A DNA stretch of 64,000 bases from Alphaproteobacteria bacterium (GTDB lineage: Bacteria > Pseudomonadota > Alphaproteobacteria > TMED109), in NCBI GenBank assembly GCA_022825235.1, contig JAJDYI010000017.1, positions 62,001 through 126,000 of the forward strand, given 5' to 3'. The notes below the pieces were generated by a model. The model saw only the letters and a list, made by a program, of their open reading frames with translations, did not search any database and was not told where the DNA came from. Below, piece after piece: positions 36,043-43,403 of the stretch. The first letter of the stretch is position 1, and each line of letters starts with the position of its first letter. The position numbers and the translations under genes are program-made.

Positions 36043-36559
36043 TTGCCTTGGCGACGAGATCCTCGAGATAGATGACGTAGTCGTCGTCCGCGAAGGGCAG
36101 GTGGCACTCCATGCAGGGCCGGGTGTCTACATCGGCCTTGAGAGTGCCGTCGCCGGTGAAGAAGCCGAACTCCCAGTCACCGTTCCGAATGTCTTCCGGG
36201 TAACTCTCACCCCAGCCCGGCTGCTTTTCCATGACCGCCAAGGCCTTGAGATTGCCCTTTTGCATGCGGCCGTCAGCATCGAGAACTGGCTCGTCAGCGT
36301 CGTCGACCACTGCGGCGTAGACTTCCATCACGAACTGGGAACCGTGGTCCAGCGGGGCGCCGTCCCTGGCGCTCTCCACGGCGGCGAGATTGGCGTAGAG
36401 GTCGCGCACCGTGTTGTTGTCCGGGCGGTCCGACGTCAGGAAATAGACGAAGTCGGACTTGTAGTCGGCCGGAAACGTGATTCGCTCTGCCCCGGCCAAG
36501 GCATGGCCGGCGATGGCGCATGCGGCGGCAAGTGCGAGTGTCAATCGGATGGTGCGCAT
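36035..36559 (-). CDS. Cytochrome P460-family protein
   Basis: A 174-aa exported monoheme cytochrome. The signal peptide is LALAAACAIAGHALAG. The core contains ITFPADYKSDFVYFLTSDRP, FVMEVYAA and WEFGFFTGDGTL, and the heme motif CMECH stands near residue 150. Cytochrome P460 proteins oxidise hydroxylamine or nitric oxide species, and others handle sulfur or unknown substrates. The closest type cannot be told. Coupled to the YHS-domain gene and facing the sox genes, it may belong to the same inorganic-redox setting. Confidence 0.85.
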   Translation of the reverse strand: MRTIRLTLALAAACAIAGHALAGAERITFPADYKSDFVYFLTSDRPDNNTVRDLYANLAAVESARDGAPLDHGSQFVMEVYAAVVDDADEPVLDADGRMQKGNLKALAVMEKQPGWGESYPEDIRNGDWEFGFFTGDGTLKADVDTRPCMECHLPFADDDYVIYLEDLVAKANE

Positions 36560-36604
36560 GACGAAGCCCCCCCAAAGCTGCCTGCAATTCGCAGGATTTC
36601 AGGA

Positions 36605-37639
36605 CTATATATCATCTCCTTCACCTCGCTCGAAGGGCTCGCCAAGCACGATCTCCGCACCTGGCTGAAATGCGTGGAACACGAACGCGAACGTGACATG
36701 GTGCGGCACATCCTCCGGGGGCGATCCCTTGGATCGCACCGTGATGTTCCCCACATCCCGCCCCAGCGCAACCATGTTGGCGTCGACGGCGGAAGCCTGA
36801 CCAGGCTCCCAAGAAATGACGAATTCGCCCGCATCGACTGTCCGCATCGCGCGGAGATGCTCGAAGCTCCAGGCCCGGTCCCCGACCGCCACGACGCGCT
36901 CGAGCGGGGCGATCCCCTCCGGGAGCTCGCCGTCGTAGAGGAACGGGGCGGGACGGGTGTCGTAGCCGACGTAGGGATTCACGCCGTAATGACGGGACCT
37001 CGGGTCGTTGGGCACCAGGACGCGGCCCTCCGGGTGCGCAGTTCGGAACCGCCCCCACGAGGTAAGCCGGGATGCGAGCAGCGTGAGCGTTTGGCCGGTC
37101 AGGTCTCCGACAATGGCGTCGCCCGTGTATTGCTGCCACCAGCTCTCGGTCTGGCGGTCATACATGACGAGGTCGGAATTGCGCAGGTTGCCGGTGGTCC
37201 CGAAATCGAGGACCCGGTCGTCGAGGCGGCGGTCGAACACGATCGCGGCGTTGCACAACGGGCAGTACGTCACCGCCACCGGGACGCCGCCCACCGTGTC
37301 ATTGACGATTTCATGCCACATCAGGACGCGTAGCGGATAGGCGCGCGCGTCACCGGCGATGTTCAGGCTGATCAGGGGTTCCTCGGGCACCAGCTCCGAA
37401 GCTCCGGACACGGGCACGAAGGCCGGGTCGTCGATCGGCGGGATGCCATCGCGGGGCGGTCCACCGGAGCGGATGGATCTGAAATCCACCGAGTGCTTCG
37501 TGAAGTCGGTGTTCGGCCAGGCGTATCGCCACCGGTCCGGGTCGGCAGCAGCCGAGCCGGAAATCAGCAGCGCAACCACGGCGGCAAGCAGGAACGGTCC
37601 GGGATGGCGGAGCTGGCGGATCGTGATTCGGGACAGCAT
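36605..37639 (-). CDS. DUF3179 domain-containing exported protein
   Basis: A 344-aa protein with a signal peptide (FLLAAVVALLISGSAAA). The DUF3179 core is present: ARAYPLRVLMWHEIVNDTVG, VTYCPLCNAAIVFDRR (two cysteines in CPLC), SWWQQYTGDAIVG and YGVNPYVGYDTRP. The family is widespread and functionally unknown; the CPLC motif suggests metal or redox chemistry. It lies 45 bp upstream of the P460-YHS pair on the same strand. Divergent from it is the intradiol dioxygenase gene. Confidence 0.87.
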   Translation of the reverse strand: MLSRITIRQLRHPGPFLLAAVVALLISGSAAADPDRWRYAWPNTDFTKHSVDFRSIRSGGPPRDGIPPIDDPAFVPVSGASELVPEEPLISLNIAGDARAYPLRVLMWHEIVNDTVGGVPVAVTYCPLCNAAIVFDRRLDDRVLDFGTTGNLRNSDLVMYDRQTESWWQQYTGDAIVGDLTGQTLTLLASRLTSWGRFRTAHPEGRVLVPNDPRSRHYGVNPYVGYDTRPAPFLYDGELPEGIAPLERVVAVGDRAWSFEHLRAMRTVDAGEFVISWEPGQASAVDANMVALGRDVGNITVRSKGSPPEDVPHHVTFAFVFHAFQPGAEIVLGEPFERGEGDDI

Positions 37640-37769
37640 GGTGCGTTTGCTCCGGAGGATCGGCAGTGGCCGGCTGGATGGCGACGATACGGAACTAGGG
37701 CGGTTGGCAATGGACCGGCATCTGTCGCAAGATGTGCGTCCCGTATTCGCTTCCGAGAACGTGCCAACG

Positions 37770-38381
37770 ATGCGTGCTCCCGATGTCAGCTTGCACCGCC
37801 GCCTCCTGCTCCGGGGAGGGGCAGGCTTGCTCGGCGTCTCCGCGCTCCCGCTTGCGCCCTTGCTGGCCGCGGCCCAGTCCGGGGAACTTTGCGTAGACGG
37901 CCAGGCCGAGAGAACGGCGAAGCAGACTGCGGGACCGTTTCACCTGACGGGTGCGCCTTTTCGCGACGACTTCCGCGTGGAGGGCATGGACGGCAAGGAC
38001 CTCACGGTGCGAGGCCAGGTTGTCGATGTCGCGTGCCGGCCGGTGACGGGCGCGGTACTTGACGTCTGGCAGGCCGACCCAACGGGGGTCTACGACACGA
38101 GGAGTTTCCAGCTCCGTGGCAAGGTGCAGACGGACGCTGATGGCCGGTACCAGTTCCTTACGCTGAAGCCCGGATCGTACGGCTCGGGTTTCGTCCGCAC
38201 CCCGCATATCCATGTCCGGGTCCAGGCGGAAGGCCTGCTTGAGCTCACGACCCAGCTTTACTTTCCGGACGAGGAACTGAATGCGCAGGACGCGCTGTAC
38301 CGTCCGGATCTCCTGATGAGCGTGTCCAAGGGGTACGCGGGTCTTTCGGCTACCTTCAATTTCGTGATGGAGCCCGCCTGA
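37770..38381 (+). CDS. Exported intradiol ring-cleavage dioxygenase-like protein
   Basis: About 203 aa with a twin-arginine leader (LHRRLLLRGGAGLLGVSALP, then LLAAAQ). The intradiol core has TAGPFHL, LTVRGQVVDVACRPVTGAVLD, WQADPTGVYDT (first Tyr ligand), LKPGSYGSG (second Tyr) and TPHIHVRV (His-x-His). All four non-heme Fe(III) ligands of the family are thus in place. Cytoplasmic members cleave catechols or protocatechuate. The substrates of exported ones are mostly unknown. The ATG at 37770 puts the RR motif early; ATG 37710 has a better Shine-Dalgarno (AGGGCGG) and is an alternative. It is convergent with another ring-cleavage protein gene. Confidence 0.87.
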   Translation: MRAPDVSLHRRLLLRGGAGLLGVSALPLAPLLAAAQSGELCVDGQAERTAKQTAGPFHLTGAPFRDDFRVEGMDGKDLTVRGQVVDVACRPVTGAVLDVWQADPTGVYDTRSFQLRGKVQTDADGRYQFLTLKPGSYGSGFVRTPHIHVRVQAEGLLELTTQLYFPDEELNAQDALYRPDLLMSVSKGYAGLSATFNFVMEPA

Positions 38382-38450
38382 GCGCGACACCCTCTCCGGA
38401 ACGGTATGGGACCGAGATGCCGTCCGTCCGTTCCCGATCTGCTCGGGTAC

Positions 38451-39011
38451 TCAGCGAAGCCCTCGCAACCGGAGACGGAGTTTTCGGCCCATCCACAGGG
38501 CCCGCTCCGCATGGTCTCCGAGCGCCTCCCCGGTCTCGGGATGGATCAGGACCGTCAACCCGCGGCGGTGGACCATCAGCCAGGGCACGATCTGGTCAAA
38601 CTCCTCAGGTGCAAATGCCACTTGGTACATCGCCTGGGGATGGGGGCCGACCGGCTGATCCCTCCACCGGCCGAGCCGTACGGAAAAATGGCCGGCCAGC
38701 GCTTCGCGTACCACCGCTGCGTCGGCACGGCTCGTCTCGTCGTAGTAGATGTGGGCGTGATAGCCCGTAATCGGCGGCAGGCGCCGGACGTGCCATCGCC
38801 CGCCGGAGCGGGGCGGGACCTGTTCCTGACCGAAGATGCGGTTGGCCCGAAGCAGCCTGCGGAGCGGCAAACCGGGCCGACTGCTCGAATCGGGAAGCAA
38901 GCCTGTGTCGGCCAGCCATTGCGCGGCCTCCACGGCAGGAACGGATTCCCGGTTGTCTTGCTGGAGACGAGACTGCAGGTGCTTGTTGATGGCACGGAGG
39001 TTCTCGGGCAC
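38451..39011 (-). CDS. DOPA 4,5-dioxygenase-type domain with an N-terminal extension
   Basis: A 186-aa protein in two parts. Residues 81-186 form a DOPA 4,5-dioxygenase-like domain (ITGYHAHIYYDE, GHFSVRLGRW, GPHPQAMYQVAF, LTVLIHPETGEALGDH) with the His ligands visible. Residues 1-80 are a basic segment (VPAVEAAQWLADTGLL, SRPGLPLRRLLRANRIFGQ, GRWHVRRL) that I cannot assign and that resembles a small DNA-binding or tag domain. Stand-alone DODA proteins are about 110 aa, so this is a fusion. The start is GTG 39011 because GGAGGACG lies 6-7 bases before it. Upstream in-frame codons to 39398 have no such site. Confidence 0.8.
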   Translation of the reverse strand: MPENLRAINKHLQSRLQQDNRESVPAVEAAQWLADTGLLPDSSSRPGLPLRRLLRANRIFGQEQVPPRSGGRWHVRRLPPITGYHAHIYYDETSRADAAVVREALAGHFSVRLGRWRDQPVGPHPQAMYQVAFAPEEFDQIVPWLMVHRRGLTVLIHPETGEALGDHAERALWMGRKLRLRLRGLR

Positions 39012-39276
39012 TTTTCGTCCTCCGGGGTTCGCTTGGCGGGCGACGGCGCACTGGCAGGAATCATAGCTTGACCCGGCGGGAAGCCCGGGATGCTCGGCTA
39101 TCGCCGCCGAGGAACGCGGCGGTGAGTAGTTTCGACACAGTTGCCTTATCCGGGAACCGGGTTGCAGCGCGTGCGCCTGGCGGCCCGTCAGGTATGTGGG
39201 TGAGCGCCACACCGAATTGACGGCGTTTGTTCGCGTCGGTCCCCGACCGTGGGGCTCCTGAAGACGGTGGGAGCGT

Positions 39277-42222
39277 TCATTCGGTCGGTGGGGGCGCTTC
39301 GACGGCCGCCATTGACATAGCGAGAACTTCAGCCGCGTGACGGGCGCGCCGACCCGTACCGTCCATGATCTGCTGGCGGCAGCTCGTGCCGTCGGCAATC
39401 ACCAGGGCATCGTCCGGAACCCCGTCCAACGCCGGAAAAAGGTCGAGCTTGCCGATCTCCATCGACACGTCGTAGGTCTCGGCTTGATAGCCGAACGCAC
39501 CGGCCATTCCGCAGCAGGTCGACTCGATTAGCTGGGCGTTCAGCTCCGGTACCCAGGACAGCACTTCACGGAGCTCGCTTAGTACGTCAAACGCTTTCTG
39601 GTGGCAATGACCGTGGACGAGGCCGGCCGGTACGGGAAGCGGACCGAACCGGGGGTGTCGACGTGCGGGCCGCTGCACCAGAAAGCTCTCCAACGTCATG
39701 GCATGGTCGGCGACCGTCGCGGTGCCGGGGAGGAGCACGGTCCACTCATCGCGCAACGTGAACAGGCAGGACGGTTCCAGGCCGATGACCGGGATGCCTC
39801 GCTCGCAGTACGGCTGGAGCACCCGCAACGTCCGCTCTGCCTCTGCGCGCGCCTCGTCGACCGCCCCGACGGCCAGGAACGTGCGGCCGCAGCAAAGCGG
39901 GCGCCTCCCCGAAGGATCTTCCGGCGGTGGGCGCGCCACCGTCACGCGGTAGCCGGCCATCGTCAGGACGTCGAGCGCTGCGCGCGGAATCTCCGGCTCG
40001 AACCAGGTCGTGAACGTGTCGGGCAGCAGGACCGCCTCGGGATTCTCGCCTGTCGGCAAGGGGCTCTCCAGGAAGGGCTCCCGGTGCCATTCCGGCAGCG
40101 TCCTGCGGGCACTGAATCCGAGTAGCGCTTCGCCAGCCCGGCGCAGGACCGGGGACCGGTTGCGGGTGTTCATCAGTCGCCGCCGGCGCGAGGCCGCCGG
40201 CGCGTACCGCGGCAGCCAACCGACCAGGCGATCCCTCGGGCCCAGGCCGTGCGTCCGGGCGCGCTGCCGCTCCACCTCGATCTTCATGCGGGCCATGTCG
40301 ACGCCGGTAGGGCACTCGCGCTTGCAGCCCTTGCAGCCGATGCAAAGGGCCATCGACTGGGCCATGGCATCGGACGTCAGCGCGTTGTCTCCGAGCTGAC
40401 CGGTGAGCGCCAGGCGCAACGTGTTGGCACGGCCACGCGTGACGTGCTGCTCATCGCCGGTGGCCCGGAAGGACGGGCACATGACCCCTGGGCTGCGCTT
40501 CCGGCAGGCCCCGTTGTTGTTGCACATCTCCACGGCGCCGAGGAAACCGGCGCTGCCCGGTCCCCACGCCGACCAGTCGAGCGACGGCGCGTGCGGTTTC
40601 GCTGCGTAGTTCGGGTGGTAACGAAAGAGGGCGCGGTCGTCCATCGCGTGCGGGTCGACGATCTTGCCAGGATTGAACAGTCCCGCCGGGTCAAAGCAGG
40701 TCTTGATGTCCTCGAAAGCCCGGACCAGGCGGCGGCCGAACATCGCTTCGTGAAACTCCGAACGCACGATGCCGTCGCCGTGCTCGCCGGAATGCGAGCC
40801 CTGGTAATCGCGCACCATGGCAAAGGCTTCCTCGGCGATTGCCCGCATGGCGCGGACGTCGCCCACGTCCTTTATATTCAGCACCGGCCGCACATGAAGG
40901 CAGCCCACGGAAGCATGGGCGTACCAGGTACCGTGCGTCCCGTGCCGGCGGAAGATCTCCGTGAGACGGTCCGTGTACTCCGGGAGGTCCGCAAGCGACA
41001 CCGCGCAGTCCTCGACGAAGGAGATCGGCTTGCCGTCGCCTTTCATCGACATCACGATGTTGAGGCCGGCCTTCCGCATCTCCCACACCGCCGCCTGGGA
41101 CGATCGGTCCAGCACCGGCGTCACGGAATCGGGGTGGCCGAGGTCGGCCAGCGTGGCCGCCAATCGGCCGAGCAGGCGTTCCTGACGGGCCTTGTCCTCG
41201 CCGGCGAACTCGACCAGGAGGACGGCTTCCGGCCGCCCCTCGATGAATGTCTCGATCGTTCTGCGGTAGAGCGGCACAGCCCGCGCGAGATCGAGCAGAT
41301 GCCGATCAGCCAGTTCCACAGCAGCTGGATCGAGGTCGACAATCGACTGCGTGGCCGCCATGGCGTTGCGGAGCGAAGCGAAGCGGCAGATGCCGAGCAC
41401 TGTGTGCCGCGGGATGGGCTGGAGGTCGAGTTCCAGTCGCGTGAAGAATCCGAGGGTTCCTTCGGAGCCGACCAGTAGATTGGCCATGTTGTGGCCGGCC
41501 GGCGACACCGAATCGATGTTGTAGCCGCCAACCCGGCGAAGGAGCTTGGGGATTCGGGCCGCGATCTCACCCGCCTCGCGGGCTGCGATCGCCCGGATGG
41601 TCTGGACCAGCGCTGCGTAATCAGGCGCGCCATCGACACTTTCGAGGTTGCCGGGCGTCGGCGCGAAGCGGTGGGTGGCGCCCGACGCGAGCACGGCGTC
41701 GATGGCGTGAACGTTGTGCACCATGTTGCCGTAGCGGATCGAGCGCGCGCCGCAGCTGTTGTTGCCCGCCATGCCACCGAGGGTGGCTCGGCTTCCGGTC
41801 GAGATATCCACGGGGAAGAACAGGCCGTGCGGTTTCAGATGGTTGTTCAATTCGTCCAGCACCAGGCCTGGTTCGACGACCACGCGTCGACGCTCCGCAT
41901 CGATGTCGATGATCTGGTTGAGGTGCTTGGTGGTATCGACGACGAGCGCCCGGCCCACGGTCTGGCCACACTGGGATGTTCCGCCCCCGCGCGGAAGGAC
42001 CGGGATTCCCTCCTCGCGCGCAATTTCCAGCACAGCGCCGATGTCGTCGGCATGCCGGGGTACGACCACCCCGCACGGCTCGATCTGGTAGATTGAGGCG
42101 TCGGTGGCGTAGCGGCCCCGGGCGAAGGCGTCGAACAGCACTTCGCCGTCGAGCGCGCTTCGAAGGCGCGCTTCCAGCGCGCGATCGCCGATGCGCGAAT
42201 TCTCAAGGGTGGGGCCGGCCAT
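39277..42222 (-). CDS. ydiJ: FAD-linked dehydrogenase / Fe-S oxidoreductase fusion (YdiJ, D-2-hydroxyglutarate dehydrogenase type)
   Basis: A 981-aa cytoplasmic or membrane-peripheral enzyme. The N-terminal VAO/PCMH FAD domain has IPVLPRGGGTSQCGQTVG, VVVEPGLVLDELN and GGMAGNNSCGARSIRYG. The FAD-oxidase C domain includes HASVGCLHVRP and GEHGDGIVRSEF. Near residue 570 comes a cysteine cluster (CNNNGACRKRSPGVMCPSF), then a 4Fe-4S motif, CIGCKGCKRECPTG. Two CCG domains close the protein, ending with STCCGMAGAFGY. Relatives oxidise D-2-hydroxyglutarate or D-lactate. The exact 2-hydroxyacid here is open. There is no operon partner. Confidence 0.92.
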   Translation of the reverse strand: MAGPTLENSRIGDRALEARLRSALDGEVLFDAFARGRYATDASIYQIEPCGVVVPRHADDIGAVLEIAREEGIPVLPRGGGTSQCGQTVGRALVVDTTKHLNQIIDIDAERRRVVVEPGLVLDELNNHLKPHGLFFPVDISTGSRATLGGMAGNNSCGARSIRYGNMVHNVHAIDAVLASGATHRFAPTPGNLESVDGAPDYAALVQTIRAIAAREAGEIAARIPKLLRRVGGYNIDSVSPAGHNMANLLVGSEGTLGFFTRLELDLQPIPRHTVLGICRFASLRNAMAATQSIVDLDPAAVELADRHLLDLARAVPLYRRTIETFIEGRPEAVLLVEFAGEDKARQERLLGRLAATLADLGHPDSVTPVLDRSSQAAVWEMRKAGLNIVMSMKGDGKPISFVEDCAVSLADLPEYTDRLTEIFRRHGTHGTWYAHASVGCLHVRPVLNIKDVGDVRAMRAIAEEAFAMVRDYQGSHSGEHGDGIVRSEFHEAMFGRRLVRAFEDIKTCFDPAGLFNPGKIVDPHAMDDRALFRYHPNYAAKPHAPSLDWSAWGPGSAGFLGAVEMCNNNGACRKRSPGVMCPSFRATGDEQHVTRGRANTLRLALTGQLGDNALTSDAMAQSMALCIGCKGCKRECPTGVDMARMKIEVERQRARTHGLGPRDRLVGWLPRYAPAASRRRRLMNTRNRSPVLRRAGEALLGFSARRTLPEWHREPFLESPLPTGENPEAVLLPDTFTTWFEPEIPRAALDVLTMAGYRVTVARPPPEDPSGRRPLCCGRTFLAVGAVDEARAEAERTLRVLQPYCERGIPVIGLEPSCLFTLRDEWTVLLPGTATVADHAMTLESFLVQRPARRHPRFGPLPVPAGLVHGHCHQKAFDVLSELREVLSWVPELNAQLIESTCCGMAGAFGYQAETYDVSMEIGKLDLFPALDGVPDDALVIADGTSCRQQIMDGTGRRARHAAEVLAMSMAAVEAPPPTE

Positions 42223-42521
42223 CAGATTCTCGTGACCATGTCACGACCGACCTCGACCGCCGGCCCTCTGTGCAGCCGCCGAGTGCCGGACGCCCCGCGT
42301 CGTCGGCGCTGGCTCATGTCATGCCAGAAGCTGCCGCAGTGCGTTCGCGTCGGCCGGCCTGCGAGGCTGAGGCCAGCAGTGGATGGTGCGGCCGTGACCA
42401 CATCTGGGTGCAGTGATCGACGGCACCTTCTCGCAGGTGCGGCTGGCCACGTGCCCGCAAGACGCCGGTGTTCTGGTCGGTCCAGGATTTTCGGGCTCCG
42501 TCGCCGGCGTCCGGCCGGGGA
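42223..42521. other. Intergenic region
   Basis: About 300 bp between the ydiJ start and the end of the arginine-rich protein gene. No supported gene, and no clear hairpin with a T tract. Confidence 0.5.
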
Positions 42522-42734
42522 TCAGTCGCTGTCCGATGTGTCTGGCGTTGCGGGTTGCGAGGTCGTTGCGCTGTCAGCTGCCGCATCATCAGGTTCGGGG
42601 TTGGTCTGGAGCTTCCGCTTCTGGACGCGTCGGTCGTGGTGCGGGTCGCGGTGCCTGGCCGAAATGGTGCGTTGACGATAGCGTCGCTTGGAAAGTTCTC
42701 GATGTACCGCGCTTCGGCGGGTGGGTTGGGCCAT
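42522..42734 (-). CDS. Arginine-rich small protein (70 aa)
   Basis: The product starts MAQPTRRSAVHRELSKRRYRQRT and continues strongly basic to KRKLQTNPEPDD. It ends in an acidic, Ser/Thr-rich tail (ATTSQPATPDTSDSD). The ATG at 42734 has AGAGGA 7 bases upstream. It starts about 20 bp after the NYN-domain gene on the same strand, so cotranscription is likely. The charge pattern suggests nucleic-acid binding. I recognise no family, and the call rests on ribosome site and position. Confidence 0.5.
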   Translation of the reverse strand: MAQPTRRSAVHRELSKRRYRQRTISARHRDPHHDRRVQKRKLQTNPEPDDAAADSATTSQPATPDTSDSD

Positions 42735-42755
42735 CCGGAATCCTCTGTGCATGCG

Positions 42756-43199
42756 TTAACCGGCGCCCGAGCGGCAAACGCGATCAATGCGCGACAGCAG
42801 GACGCGTGCCCCAGCTGTGCGTACGCCGAGTGCCGCGAGGCGCGCAGCGAGTCTACGGTCCGAAGTGTAGACGAAGGCGCGGGTCGGGTCGGGCAGCGCG
42901 CCGACACGGGCGACGATGGTGTCATCGGCGGCGTCCCGTCCCCCGCGGGTAGCCGTGATGACCGTAACGCGGGAGGTGGATGCGGGCGGCTCTCCATGCC
43001 GGGGCATCCGGTCGAGGACGAGCGTGCAGGTCAGACCGGCAACCCGGCAGAGATGATCAAGTTCAGCGGCTAGCTTGCGGGCAGCGCGGGGCCGGTTGCG
43101 CCACCAGCCGTCCGGCCGGCTGGCGTACACGTTGGTCCCGTCAACCAGGATGACACGGGTCTGTGGCGTGGTCGCCGGAGCGGGCGGGCGGAGTTGCAT
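42756..43199 (-). CDS. NYN/PIN-like domain protein (YacP-type RNase)
   Basis: A 147-aa protein with the NYN pattern: the strand VILVDGTNVYASRP with the catalytic Asp, LTCTLVLDRMPRHG, GGRDAADDTIVARV (the DxxD core) and AFVYTSDRRLAARL (strand-Ser-Asp). YacP (Rae1) of Bacillus is a ribosome-associated endoribonuclease of this fold, and PIN-type toxins are distant relatives. A separate antitoxin is not seen unless the following arginine-rich protein serves. The ATG at 43199 starts the conserved part. An upstream in-frame start at 43289 adds non-conserved residues. It diverges from the molybdopterin oxidoreductase gene. Confidence 0.75.
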   Translation of the reverse strand: MQLRPPAPATTPQTRVILVDGTNVYASRPDGWWRNRPRAARKLAAELDHLCRVAGLTCTLVLDRMPRHGEPPASTSRVTVITATRGGRDAADDTIVARVGALPDPTRAFVYTSDRRLAARLAALGVRTAGARVLLSRIDRVCRSGAG

Positions 43200-43403
43200 G
43201 AAATAGGCGGCGGACGGGGCCGGCTGAGCACGCAGGCGATTGGCAGACGAACGATGGCTGGCGGCCAAGGAATGTAGCGCGCCTCCCACAGTGCCGATGC
43301 GATTCCGCCTGCCGGCCTGCCGCAGGTTGCCAGCCTCTGGTAGTGGGTGTTTGGGTTGTAGACGGCAGATTGAAAGGGAACTATACCGAGAGGTGGGTGC
43401 GCA

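Noticed and set aside
35924-37333. A 469-aa frame on the plus strand across P460 and DUF3179
   Set aside because: It is antisense to two genes with clear domains and shows no domain of its own.
40249-41478. A 409-aa plus-strand frame over ydiJ
   Set aside because: It is antisense to conserved FAD and Fe-S domains and has no family features.
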